Source of the DNA: Streptomyces sp. NBC_00513
Lineage (GTDB): Bacteria; Actinomycetota; Actinomycetes; Streptomycetales; Streptomycetaceae
Assembly (NCBI RefSeq): GCF_041431415.1
Contig: NZ_CP107845.1
Span: 6,324,001 to 6,388,000, forward strand
Direction of reading: 5' to 3'
DNA length: 64,000 nt
Both the position numbers and the translations under genes were made by a program. Shown piece after piece: positions 24,663-32,671 of the stretch (the first letter of the stretch is position 1; each line of letters starts with the position of its first letter). The notes below the pieces were generated by a model that searched no databases, was not told where the DNA came from, and saw only the letters and a list, made by a program, of their open reading frames with translations.

Positions 24663-25445
24663 TTGACCACCGTTCTGATCACCGGGGCCAACGCCGGCCT
24701 CGGCGCGGCCTTCGCGCGCGGATTCGCCGCCAAGGGCTGCGACCTGGTGCTCGTCGCCCGCGACAAGGACAGGCTCGACGCCGTCGCCGCGGAACTCGGC
24801 CGGGAGTTCGGCGTGACCTGCGAGGTACTGCCCGCCGACCTGCTCGACGCCGAGGAACGCGCGACGGTCGAGGACCGCCTCACGGACCGGGACCACCCCG
24901 TGGACATCCTGGTCAACAACGCCGGCTTCGGGCTGCCCGCACCCTTCCCGTACAGCCCGATCGCGGACGAGGAGCGCATGCTGGACCTCCTCGTCAAGGT
25001 CCCGCTGCGCCTCACCCACGCCCTCCTGCCCGGACTGCGCGAACGCCGCCGGGGCGCGGTGCTCAACGTCTCCTCCGTCGCGGGACTGCTGCCGACCGGG
25101 ACGTACGGGGCGGCCAAGGCCTGGGTCACCGCGTTCAGCGAGTCCCTGCGCGTCGACATGGAGCCGTACGGCGTCCGGGTGCTGGCGGTGGTCCCGGGCT
25201 TCACCCGCACCGAGTTCCAACAGCGCGCCGGGATGGACGTCAGCGCCCTGCGCGAGGCCGTGTGGCTGGAGCCGGACGCGGTGGTTGCCAAGGCCCTGCG
25301 GGACCTGGCCCGCCGCCGTCCGGTCAGCATCACGGGCCGGCGCTACCAGGCGTACGCGCTCGCCGTCCGCCACCTCCCGCGCGGGTTCGTCGCGCGGAAG
25401 ATGGCCCGCGAACGGCGCGCCCCCGGGCAGGGCGTCGCGCGGTGA
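24663..25445 (+). CDS. Short-chain dehydrogenase/reductase (SDR)
   Basis: A 260-residue classical-type SDR from TTG 24663, with GGAAG about 11 bases upstream. The NAD(P) loop TVLITGANAGLGAAFARGFA is at residues 3-22, the NNAG motif at about 82-90 (DILVNNAGFG), and the catalytic set NVSSVAG, then YGAAKAWV (Tyr-x-x-x-Lys) at about 138-160. The PGFTRTEF segment follows. The C-terminal RHLPRGFVARKMARERR suggests a short basic tail, as in membrane-associated reductases of the DltE/17-beta-HSD-like group. Substrate unknown. Confidence 0.9.
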   Translation: MTTVLITGANAGLGAAFARGFAAKGCDLVLVARDKDRLDAVAAELGREFGVTCEVLPADLLDAEERATVEDRLTDRDHPVDILVNNAGFGLPAPFPYSPIADEERMLDLLVKVPLRLTHALLPGLRERRRGAVLNVSSVAGLLPTGTYGAAKAWVTAFSESLRVDMEPYGVRVLAVVPGFTRTEFQQRAGMDVSALREAVWLEPDAVVAKALRDLARRRPVSITGRRYQAYALAVRHLPRGFVARKMARERRAPGQGVAR

Positions 25446-25460
25446 GGCCCGCGGCCGGAG

Positions 25461-25487
25461 GGCCGGGCCGCGACCGGGCGCCCGGCC
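25461..25487. terminator. Possible hairpin between convergent SDR and ABC-F genes
   Basis: GGCCGGG (25461-25467) and CCCGGCC (25481-25487) form a 7-bp stem over a GC-rich loop in the 66-bp convergent spacer. Weak but suitably placed. Confidence 0.35.
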
Positions 25488-25511
25488 CCACCGGCGGGAC
25501 GGCCCGGCGGA

Positions 25512-27149
25512 CTACAGCTCGGTGACCCTGCCGTCCGCGACCTCCAGGCGGCGGGTCACCTGGACCGCCTCCAGCATCCGCCGGTCGTGGGTGACCAACA
25601 GCAGGGTCCCCTCGTACGACTCCAACGCGGCCTCCAACTGCTCGATGGCCGCGAGGTCGAGGTGGTTGGTGGGCTCGTCGAGCACCAGCAGGTTCACCCC
25701 GCGACCCTGGAGCAGCGCCAGGGCCGCCCGGGTCCGCTCACCGGGGGAGAGGGTGGCGGCCGGACGCAGCACGTGCACCGCCTTCAGCCCGAACTTGGCG
25801 AGCAGGGTGCGGACTTCGGCGGGCTCGGTCTCCGGGACCGCCGCGCAGAAGGCCTCCAACAGCGGCTCGTCGCCCAGGAACAGTCCGCGGGCCTGATCGA
25901 CCTCGCCGACCAGGACACCCGAACCGAGCGTGGCCGAGCCCGAGTCGGGAGTGAGCCGGCCCAGCAGCAGGGCGAGCAGGGTGGACTTCCCGGCGCCGTT
26001 GGCCCCCGTGATCGCGACCCGGTCCGCCCAGTCGATCTGCAGGTGCGCCGGACCGAAGGTGAAGTCCCCCCGCCGGACGCTCGCCTCGCGCAGGGTGGCG
26101 ACCACCGAGCCGGAGCGCGGCGCCGCGGCGATCTCCATCCGCAGTTCCCACTCCTTGCGGGGCTCGTCCACCACCTCAAGCCGCTCGATCGCGCGCTGCG
26201 TCTGGCGGGCCTTGGAGGCCTGCTTCTCGCTGGCCTCGCTGCGGAACTTCTTGCCGATCTTGTCGTTGTCCGTGGCCTTGCGGCGGGCGTTCTTGACGCC
26301 CTTGTCCATCCAGCCGCGCTGCATCGCGGCCCGGCCCTCCAGCGCGGAGCGCTTGTCGGCGTACTCGTCGAACTCCTCGCGGGCGTGGCCGCGGGCCCGC
26401 TCGCGCTCCTCCAGGTAGGCGTCGTAGCCGCCGCCGTACAGGTTGACCTGCTGCTGTGCCAGGTCGAGCTCCAGCACCTTGGTGACGGTGCGGGTGAGGA
26501 ACTCGCGGTCGTGGCTGATGACGACCGTGCCCGCGCGCAGGCCCTTCACGAACCGCTCCAGCCGCTCCAGGCCGTCGAGGTCCAGGTCGTTGGTGGGCTC
26601 GTCCAGCAGGAACACGTCGTAGCGGGACAGGAGCAGGGACGCCAGACCGGCGCGGGCCGCCTGCCCGCCGGACAACGCCGTCATCGGAAGGTCCAGGCCG
26701 ACGGAGAGCCCGAGGTCGTCGGCGACCTCCTGGGCCCGCTCGTCGAGGTCGGCGCCGCCGAGGTTCAGCCACCGGTCGAGGGCCTCCGCGTACGCGTCGT
26801 CCGCGCCGGGCGTGCCGTCCACGAGCCCCTGCGTGGCGGCGTCCAGCTCGGCCTGCGCGTCGGCGACACCGGTGCGGCGGGCGAGGAACTCCCGGATCGA
26901 CTCGCCGTCGCGACGCTCGGGCTCCTGCGGGAGGTGCCCCACGGCGGCGGCGGGCGGCGACAGCCGCAGCTCGCCCGTCTCGGGTGTGTCCAGACCGGCG
27001 AGCAGGCGCAGCAGGGTGGACTTTCCGGCGCCGTTGACGCCGACGAGGCCGATGACGTCCCCGGGGGCGACGACGAGGTCGAGATCGGCGAACAGCGTGC
27101 GCTCACCGTGCGCGGCGGTGAGCTTCTTGGCGACGAGGGTTGCAGTCAT
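25512..27149 (-). CDS. ABC-F family ATPase (translation/antibiotic-resistance type)
   Basis: A 545-residue protein from ATG 27149 with two ABC domains and no membrane segments. Domain 1: GLVGVNGAGKSTLLRLLAGL (Walker A, about 35-54), ALSGGQAARAGLASLLLS (signature) and DVFLLDEPTNDLDLDGLERL (Walker B). Domain 2: ITGANGAGKSTLLALLLGRL, TLSPGERTRAALALLQ and LLVLDEPTNHLDLAAIEQL. The linker between them is highly charged (ERERARGHAREEFDEYADKR and more), as in ABC-F factors that bind the ribosomal E site. Such proteins either act in translation or protect ribosomes from antibiotics; which applies here cannot be told. Confidence 0.92.
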   Translation of the reverse strand: MTATLVAKKLTAAHGERTLFADLDLVVAPGDVIGLVGVNGAGKSTLLRLLAGLDTPETGELRLSPPAAAVGHLPQEPERRDGESIREFLARRTGVADAQAELDAATQGLVDGTPGADDAYAEALDRWLNLGGADLDERAQEVADDLGLSVGLDLPMTALSGGQAARAGLASLLLSRYDVFLLDEPTNDLDLDGLERLERFVKGLRAGTVVISHDREFLTRTVTKVLELDLAQQQVNLYGGGYDAYLEERERARGHAREEFDEYADKRSALEGRAAMQRGWMDKGVKNARRKATDNDKIGKKFRSEASEKQASKARQTQRAIERLEVVDEPRKEWELRMEIAAAPRSGSVVATLREASVRRGDFTFGPAHLQIDWADRVAITGANGAGKSTLLALLLGRLTPDSGSATLGSGVLVGEVDQARGLFLGDEPLLEAFCAAVPETEPAEVRTLLAKFGLKAVHVLRPAATLSPGERTRAALALLQGRGVNLLVLDEPTNHLDLAAIEQLEAALESYEGTLLLVTHDRRMLEAVQVTRRLEVADGRVTEL

Positions 27150-27206
27150 GATCTGCCGATCCTATCGGCGCCCGTACCCCGGCCGGCCGCTCGGTGGCCC
27201 GCCGGG

Positions 27207-28469
27207 TCAGGTACCCAGCACCCGCAGGCCCGCCCACAGCGCGGTGACCGCCGCCACGATCGCCGTCGGGGTGGTCAGCAGGCCCAGGCGGGTGAAGTCG
27301 CCCAGGGCCACCCGGTCCCCGTGCACGTGCAGCAGGCGCCGCCACAGCAGGGTGGCCAGCGAGCCCGCGTAGGTCAGGTTCGGCCCGATGTTGACGCCGA
27401 TCAGGACCGCCAGCACCGGGCCCGCCCCGCCCGGGGCGGCCAGCGGGAGCAGGGCCAGCACGGCGGGCAGATTGTTGATCAGGTTCGCCAGCACCGCGGC
27501 CACGGCCGCGACCGCGAGCAGCGCCGGCAGGGAGTCGCCGGCGGGCAGCACCGCGGCCAGGCCGTCGCCGAGGCCGTGGTCCACCACCCCCACGACCACC
27601 ACCCCCAGCGCGAGGACGAACAGGCAGAACGCGGGCGCGGCGGAGACCACGACCCGCCGGGGGGTCGTCTCCCGACGCCACAGCGCCCGTACGGCCAGGA
27701 CCAGCGTGCCGGCCAGCGCCGCCCAGACCGGGCTCGCCCCCGCGAAGGAGGCCACGGCGAAGCCGGCCAGGGTCAGCGCGAGCACCACCAGCGCGAAGCG
27801 GGGCATCGGTGCCTCCTCGGCCGCCTCCGGCACGTGCTCCGGCGGGACGCTCAGGTCGGCGCGGAAGTAGCGCCGGAACACCGCGTACTCCACGCCGATG
27901 GCCACCAGCCACGGCAGGGTCATCAGCGCGGCGAACCGGGTGAAGCTGAGGCCGCTCGCCGCGAAGGCGAGCAGATTGGTCAGGTTCGACACGGGCAGCA
28001 GCAGGGATGCCGTGTTCGCGAGGTGCGCGGTCGCGAAGACGTGGGGCCGGGGCCGTGCGCCGAGCCGGGCCGCCGTCGCCAGCACCACCGGGGTCAGCAG
28101 CACCACCGTCGCGTCCAGGCTCAGTGAGGCCGTGACCACGGAGGCGATGACGAAGACCCCGCCGAGCAGGGTCACCGGTCCGCGCCCGGCGGACCGGCGG
28201 GCCACGGCCGCGCCGGCGGCCCGGAAGAGCCCCTCGTCGGCGCACAACTGCGCGAGGGCCAGGATCACCGCGAGGAAGCCGACCACGGGCAGCAGTTCCC
28301 GGACCTGGGTCCACGCGTCGGCCGGCGGCACCACCCCGAGGGCGATGAGCAGGCCGGCCGCCGGCACGGCGGCCGTGGCCTCGGGCAGTCCGCGGGGGCG
28401 GACCACGGCGAAGGCCAGCACGGCGAGCAGCAGCGCGATCGAGAGGGATTCGGCGAGGACGGTGTTCAG
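27207..28469 (-). CDS. SLC13/ArsB-NhaD-superfamily permease
   Basis: A ~420-residue membrane protein with about eleven hydrophobic segments, beginning LAESLSIALLLAVLAFAVV. It has ArsB/NhaD/SLC13 hallmarks: DEGLFRAAG near residue 75, the re-entrant LANTASLLLPVSNLTNLLAF, and later NLINNLPAVLALLPLA and GVNIGPNLTYAGSLATLLW. These are ion-coupled transporters for arsenite, dicarboxylates, citrate or Na+/H+; the substrate is undetermined. Start choice is difficult: no ATG/GTG/TTG lies near the first helix. CTG 28469 has CGGAG seven bases before it and gives the family length; ATGs at 28565 and 28562 would add ~32 Arg/Pro-rich residues encoded by the tandem repeat at 28481-28519. Confidence 0.82.
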   Translation of the reverse strand: MNTVLAESLSIALLLAVLAFAVVRPRGLPEATAAVPAAGLLIALGVVPPADAWTQVRELLPVVGFLAVILALAQLCADEGLFRAAGAAVARRSAGRGPVTLLGGVFVIASVVTASLSLDATVVLLTPVVLATAARLGARPRPHVFATAHLANTASLLLPVSNLTNLLAFAASGLSFTRFAALMTLPWLVAIGVEYAVFRRYFRADLSVPPEHVPEAAEEAPMPRFALVVLALTLAGFAVASFAGASPVWAALAGTLVLAVRALWRRETTPRRVVVSAAPAFCLFVLALGVVVVGVVDHGLGDGLAAVLPAGDSLPALLAVAAVAAVLANLINNLPAVLALLPLAAPGGAGPVLAVLIGVNIGPNLTYAGSLATLLWRRLLHVHGDRVALGDFTRLGLLTTPTAIVAAVTALWAGLRVLGT

Positions 28470-28480
28470 GAGACTGCTCC

Positions 28481-28519
28481 GGGCGGTTCGGATGGTTCGG
28501 GCGGTTCGGATGGTTCGGG
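28481..28519. repeat. 18-bp tandem repeat upstream of the permease gene
   Basis: GGGCGGTTCGGATGGTTC occurs twice in direct tandem (28481-28498, 28499-28516) followed by GGG. If translated with the permease it would encode RTIRTARTIRTAR, which argues that it is upstream DNA rather than coding sequence. Confidence 0.7.
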
Positions 28520-28636
28520 CCGGCGGGCGCGGCCGGGCATGACAACCCGGACAGGATCGCATCATCGCCGGCGGTGTCCGGATAGGTGGGATGCCCGTCA
28601 TTGCGGCCATCACTCGCCGCGTCACACCATGGAGGC

Positions 28637-29602
28637 ATGTCGTCGCGAAACGTGTTGGTCGTCCTCTACGACGGCGTGCAGAGCCTGGACGTGACCGGTC
28701 CGGTGGAGGTGTTCGCCGCCGTCGCCCGCTTCCCGGGCCGCCGCGGGTACGCCATCCGTACCGTCTCCCCGGGCGGGTCGGCGGTCCGCACGAGCAGCGG
28801 CCTGACGCTCGTGCCGGACGGGGACCTGGAGAGTGCCCGGCCCGACGAGGACACCACGCTGCTGGTGCCCGGAGGGCGGTACACGGGGGACTTCGAACCC
28901 CGGATCACCGAGTGGCTGCGCGTGCACGGGGGTCACGCGGGGCGCCTGGTGTCGGTGTGCACGGGGGGACTGCTGCTGGCCGAGGCGGGCCTGCTGGACG
29001 GGCGCCGCGCGACCACGCACTGGATGGTGTGCGAGCAGCTGGCCAGGGACCATCCGGCCGTCACGGTGGAGCCGGACCCGATCTACGTGCGGGACGGACG
29101 GGTCACCACCTCGGCCGGGGTCACCGCCGGGATCGACCTCGCGCTCGCGCTGGTCGAGGAGGACCACGGGCGGGACACGGCGCTCGTGATCGCCCGGCAC
29201 CTGGTGGTGTTCCTGCGCCGCCCCGGCAACCAGGCCCAGTTCAGCGCCCAACTCGCGGCGCAGACCGCACGACGGGAGCCGTTGCGGGACGTACAGCAGT
29301 GGATCACCGAGCATCCGGACGAGGACCTCGGAGTGGAGGCGCTCGCGGCCCGCGCGGCCCTCTCGCCGCGGCACTTCGCGCGGGCCTTCCGGGCCGAGAC
29401 CGGGGTGACGCCCGGACGGTACGTCGAGCGGGTGCGGGTGGAGCACGCGCGGCGTTTGCTGGAGGAGGGCGTGGAGGGCGTGGCGCAGATCTCGCGGGCC
29501 TGCGGATACGGCACGCCGGAGGCGCTGCGCAGAGCCTTCGTGAAGACCCTGGGCCAGTCCCCGGCCGAGTACCGACGCCGCTTCGGCGGAGCCCCGGCGT
29601 GA
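28637..29602 (+). CDS. GlxA-family AraC-type transcriptional regulator
   Basis: A 321-residue protein from ATG 28637 with a perfect GGAGG six bases upstream. Residues 1-190 form a DJ-1/PfpI-like (GATase1) domain: VLVVLYDGVQSLDVTGPVEV, LLVPGGRYTG and VSVCTGGLLLAEAGLLDGRR, with the Cys in the nucleophile elbow. Residues about 220-320 are an AraC DNA-binding domain: DLGVEALAARAALSPRHFAR, GVTPGRYVERVRVEHARRLL and ISRACGYGTPEALRRAFVK. Such regulators respond to unknown ligands. It is followed 77 bases later by a stand-alone protein resembling its own N-terminal domain, likely in one transcription unit. Confidence 0.92.
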   Translation: MSSRNVLVVLYDGVQSLDVTGPVEVFAAVARFPGRRGYAIRTVSPGGSAVRTSSGLTLVPDGDLESARPDEDTTLLVPGGRYTGDFEPRITEWLRVHGGHAGRLVSVCTGGLLLAEAGLLDGRRATTHWMVCEQLARDHPAVTVEPDPIYVRDGRVTTSAGVTAGIDLALALVEEDHGRDTALVIARHLVVFLRRPGNQAQFSAQLAAQTARREPLRDVQQWITEHPDEDLGVEALAARAALSPRHFARAFRAETGVTPGRYVERVRVEHARRLLEEGVEGVAQISRACGYGTPEALRRAFVKTLGQSPAEYRRRFGGAPA

Positions 29603-29679
29603 CCGCGCGCCGCCGGGTCGACCACGAGTTTGCCGGGTGCGGGATCCCGCACCCGGACGATCACCGCTCAGGAGGAACC

Positions 29680-30318
29680 ATGCAGATCGCCGTACTGCTC
29701 TACGACGGGTTCACCGCCCTCGACGCCATCGGACCCTTCGACACCCTCGGTCGCCTCCAGGGCGCCGAGACCGTCTTCGTCTCCGAGCGTCCGGGGCCCG
29801 TGCGCACCGACAACGGGAGCCTCGCGCTCGTCGCCGACAAGTCGCTGGGCGAGGTGACCCGCCCGGACGTCATCGTCGTGCCCGGCGGCCCGCACCCCGA
29901 GAAGCAGATGGGCAACCCCGCCGTGCTCGACTGGCTGCGCGCGGTCGACGCCGGCACCACGTGGACCACCTCCGTGTGCACGGGCTCGCTCCTGCTGGCC
30001 GCCGCCGGCCTGCTCGACGGGCGGCGGGCCGCCGGCCACTGGCTGTACCTGGACCGACTGCCGGCGTTCGGCGCCGAACCCACCGGGGAACGGGTGGTCT
30101 TCGACGGCAAGTACGTGACGGCCGCCGGGGTGTCCTCCGGCATCGACATGGGGCTCACGCTGCTCGGCCGGATCGCGGGCGACGAGTTCGCGCAGATCGT
30201 CCAGCTGATGACCGAGTACGATCCGCAGCCGCCCTACGACGCCGGTTCCCCCGAGAAGGCCCCGGCCGAGATCGTCGCGATGCTGCGCGGGCTCAACGCG
30301 TCGGAGGCGTCCAGGTGA
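29680..30318 (+). CDS. DJ-1/PfpI-family protein (isonitrile hydratase-like)
   Basis: A 212-residue protein from ATG 29680, with AGGAGG at ideal distance. The sequence MQIAVLLYDGFTALDAIGPF, IVVPGGPHPEKQM and TSVCTGSLLLAAAGLLDGRR (Cys about residue 104) matches the InhA/isonitrile hydratase branch of the DJ-1 superfamily, which hydrates isonitriles to N-substituted formamides. Many members have other or no enzymatic activity. It parallels the N-terminal domain of the adjacent GlxA regulator. Its last 26 bases overlap the 3' end of the convergent enoyl-CoA hydratase gene. Confidence 0.83.
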   Translation: MQIAVLLYDGFTALDAIGPFDTLGRLQGAETVFVSERPGPVRTDNGSLALVADKSLGEVTRPDVIVVPGGPHPEKQMGNPAVLDWLRAVDAGTTWTTSVCTGSLLLAAAGLLDGRRAAGHWLYLDRLPAFGAEPTGERVVFDGKYVTAAGVSSGIDMGLTLLGRIAGDEFAQIVQLMTEYDPQPPYDAGSPEKAPAEIVAMLRGLNASEASR

Positions 30319-31042
30319 AGACGGGGGTCCGGCGTTCCAGGAACGCGGCCACGCCCTCCGCGGTGTCCCCGCTGCCGGCCGCCTGCGCCGACCAGTGGGC
30401 GTCCCGGTCCTCGCGGCCGTTCGCGAACTCCTTCGCGGCGGCCTGGGTGAGCGGGGAGCGTGACGTCAGGATCCGGGTGAACTCGGCGACGCGCTTGTCC
30501 AGTTCACCGGCCGGCAACAGCTCGTCGAGGAAGCCGGTGCGCAGCGCCCGATCGGCGTCGATCAACTCGGCTGAGAAGAGCAGGTACTTGGCCGTCGCCG
30601 GTCCCACGAGAGCGGCCAACCTCCGTGTCGAGGAAGCCGGGTAGACGATGCCGAGCTTCGCCGGGGTCACCCCGTACGAGGAGCCCTCCTCGGCGAACCG
30701 CAGGTCGCACGCGGCCGCCAGTTGACTGCCGCCGCCCACGCAGAAGCCCCGGATGGCGGCGAGCGTGGGTTTGGGGAAGGCGGCCAGCGCCTCCTCGGCC
30801 GCGACGGCCAGCGCCTGCGGATCGTCGGATCCCGTCAGCGAGGAGATGTCGGCGCCCGCGCAGAAGGTGGCCCCGGCGCCGGTCAGCACGAGGACCCGTA
30901 CGGCCGGGTCGGTCGCCAGGCCGGACAGCAGGCCCGGCAGGGCCCGCCACATGTCGGCCGTCATGGCGTTGCGCTTCGCGGGATGGGAGACGACGACGGT
31001 GGCGACCCCGCCGGCCACGCTGTGAAGGAGGGCTGCGTCCAT
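30293..31042 (-). CDS. Enoyl-CoA hydratase/isomerase family protein
   Basis: A 249-residue crotonase from ATG 31042. Crotonase signatures are visible: VVSHPAKRNAMTADMWRAL, the first oxyanion segment FCAGADISSL, the second IRGFCVGGGSQLAAACDLRF, and SSYGVTPAKLGIVYPASSTR, where catalytic glutamates usually lie; the second Glu position appears to be Ala/Ser, so the exact reaction (hydratase, isomerase, hydrolase) is uncertain. C-terminal helices (DADRALRTGFLDELLP, QAAAKEF) support trimer formation. It is convergent with, and overlaps by 26 bp, the PfpI gene. Confidence 0.88.
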   Translation of the reverse strand: MDAALLHSVAGGVATVVVSHPAKRNAMTADMWRALPGLLSGLATDPAVRVLVLTGAGATFCAGADISSLTGSDDPQALAVAAEEALAAFPKPTLAAIRGFCVGGGSQLAAACDLRFAEEGSSYGVTPAKLGIVYPASSTRRLAALVGPATAKYLLFSAELIDADRALRTGFLDELLPAGELDKRVAEFTRILTSRSPLTQAAAKEFANGREDRDAHWSAQAAGSGDTAEGVAAFLERRTPVFTWTPPTR

Positions 31043-31354
31043 GCGCCGGATGCTATCCCGGACCGTCGATCCCATGATCGGGGGAGTCGGTCCGGGTCAC
31101 CCGGCCTGGTCGGGGAGGACGGGACGGCGGCGGGGCCGGGCGCGGCGGGCGGGACGAGGCGGGCGGGACGCGCGAGACGTCCGAGAAGAGCGCATCGGGA
31201 GATCAGGAACGGTCGCACAACTGACTCCGTCATACGCCATCGGTCAGAAAGCGTCCGATTGGCGCTGACTTATGGTCAGTGATGCGGTCCGGACCAGGCC
31301 GGTGCCCACTCTTGACGCGTGGAGACGATCGAGCGCGAAGACGGGGGTCGGAAG
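31043..31354. other. Divergent intergenic region
   Basis: About 310 bp between the enoyl-CoA hydratase start and the ATPase start. The left two thirds is GC-rich low-complexity sequence (GGCGGGGCCGGGCGCGG and similar). The right part holds the short inverted repeat CTGACTTATGGTCAG (31265-31279) and two direct GGTCAG copies (about 31245, 31274). No coding potential or RNA gene was recognised. Confidence 0.45.
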
Positions 31355-31867
31355 ATGGACGACAGCGGGAACACCCCGCCGGCAGAGGGGGGTGAGCCGG
31401 AGGCTCCGGCCGACCCCCTCGCGTACGAGGGCGTGTGGCGATTCACCGCTCCCGCGGTAGAAGAATCCGTTCCTCAGGCTCGCCGGGCGGTCCGTGACCT
31501 GCTCGGCCGGCAGGGGGTGCCGGCCCATCAGGACCTGGTGTACTCCCTGCTGCTGATCGTCTCCGAACTGGTGACGAACTCCGTCCGGCACGCGGCCCTG
31601 CTCTCGCCCGAGGTCGCGGTCGAGGTCGCGGTGGGCCGCGCATGGGTACGGGTGGCCGTCGAGGACAACCACCCGTACCGCCCCAAAGCCCTTGAGGCCG
31701 ATTTCGGCCAGACCGGCGGACGGGGCCTGCTGCTCGTCCGGGAGATCACGCTGGAGGCCGGCGGGGTCTGCGACGTCGAGCACACCTCGACGGGCGGCAA
31801 GGTGATCTGGGCGGCGCTGCCGCTGACCGTCCCCACCGGGCCGTCGACCCCCGCCCCGCACGTGTGA
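31355..31867 (+). CDS. Anti-sigma-factor-like ATP-binding protein (HATPase_c_2)
   Basis: A 170-residue protein from ATG 31355; GTG 31319 is an in-frame alternative without a better ribosome site. The first ~30 residues are acidic and disordered. The GHKL ATPase fold follows: N box VYSLLLIVSELVTNSVRHAA, a VRVAVEDN strand, and the G box QTGGRGLLLVREI. These are the features of the RsbW/SpoIIAB-like family expanded in streptomycetes, which bind sigma factors or anti-anti-sigma partners and sometimes phosphorylate them. No sigma-factor gene is adjacent, as is usual for this group, so the partner is unknown. Confidence 0.87.
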   Translation: MDDSGNTPPAEGGEPEAPADPLAYEGVWRFTAPAVEESVPQARRAVRDLLGRQGVPAHQDLVYSLLLIVSELVTNSVRHAALLSPEVAVEVAVGRAWVRVAVEDNHPYRPKALEADFGQTGGRGLLLVREITLEAGGVCDVEHTSTGGKVIWAALPLTVPTGPSTPAPHV

Positions 31868-31912
31868 CCCACTCGCGCGGCAGGCGCCCGCGCCCGTGCG
31901 CCGGCGGGGGGA

Positions 31913-32512
31913 CTACCAGCCCGCGGCGTCCCCGGTCAGCTCGCGGATCGCGGGCCGGGCAGCGTCGAGCACGGTCATGAACCACGCCGAGAACGGCGCC
32001 TCGGCATGCCGCTTCACCAACTCGTCGGCGGTGACGAACGCCGTCTCCCCGACCTCTTCCGGATCGGGCCGCAGCTCAGCCTGGGCGAGTCCCACGAACA
32101 GGTGGTTGTACTCCTGCTCCACCAGACCCGACGCGGGGTCGGGGTGGTTGTAGCGCACCGTTCCCGCCTCGGCGAGCAGCGAGGGCGACAGCCCCAACTC
32201 CTCGTGGGTGCGCCGGGCGGCGGCCGCGAACGGCGACTCCCCGGGGTAGGGATGACCGCAGCAGGTGTTCGACCAGACGCCGGGGGAGTGGTACTTCCCC
32301 AGGGCCCGCCGCTGCAGCAGCAGCCGCCCCTGCTCGTCGAAGAGGAACACCGAGAACGCGCGGTGCAACAGACCGGGGGCCTGGTGGGCGGAGAGCTTCT
32401 CCGCCGTGCCGATGGTGTTGCCGGACTCGTCGACCAGTTCGAGCATGATCGCTTCTTGGATCCCGGTGCCGGTGGACGCGCTGTTCGCGGCGGTGGCTGG
32501 TGTGGTCGGCAT
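31913..32512 (-). CDS. idi: Isopentenyl-diphosphate delta-isomerase (type I)
   Basis: A 199-residue Nudix-fold enzyme; ATG 32512 is preceded by AAGGA, whereas ATG 32518 has its purine stretch too close. Conserved blocks: LHRAFSVFLFDEQGRLLLQR, YHSPGVWSNTCCGHPYPGE (the Cys-containing metal/active site), the Nudix-like RRTHEELGL, and YNHLFVGL. It interconverts IPP and DMAPP, supplying starter units for prenyl synthases. The hopanoid operon 9 kb away uses such precursors, although a functional link is inference. Confidence 0.95.
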   Translation of the reverse strand: MPTTPATAANSASTGTGIQEAIMLELVDESGNTIGTAEKLSAHQAPGLLHRAFSVFLFDEQGRLLLQRRALGKYHSPGVWSNTCCGHPYPGESPFAAAARRTHEELGLSPSLLAEAGTVRYNHPDPASGLVEQEYNHLFVGLAQAELRPDPEEVGETAFVTADELVKRHAEAPFSAWFMTVLDAARPAIRELTGDAAGW

Positions 32513-32671
32513 ACCCATCCTTCGCTTCGGACTTCGGCCTTCAAGTCTGCCGTACAAAAGCGGCTTGTCCCCACTTCGAACATCAGCGCACGTCCGCCCC
32601 CCGTCGCATGCTAGGCGGGCGACGGGGGGCGGATCACTCGGGCCCCGGCCGGACCGGGCCGGGCCGCCGCG

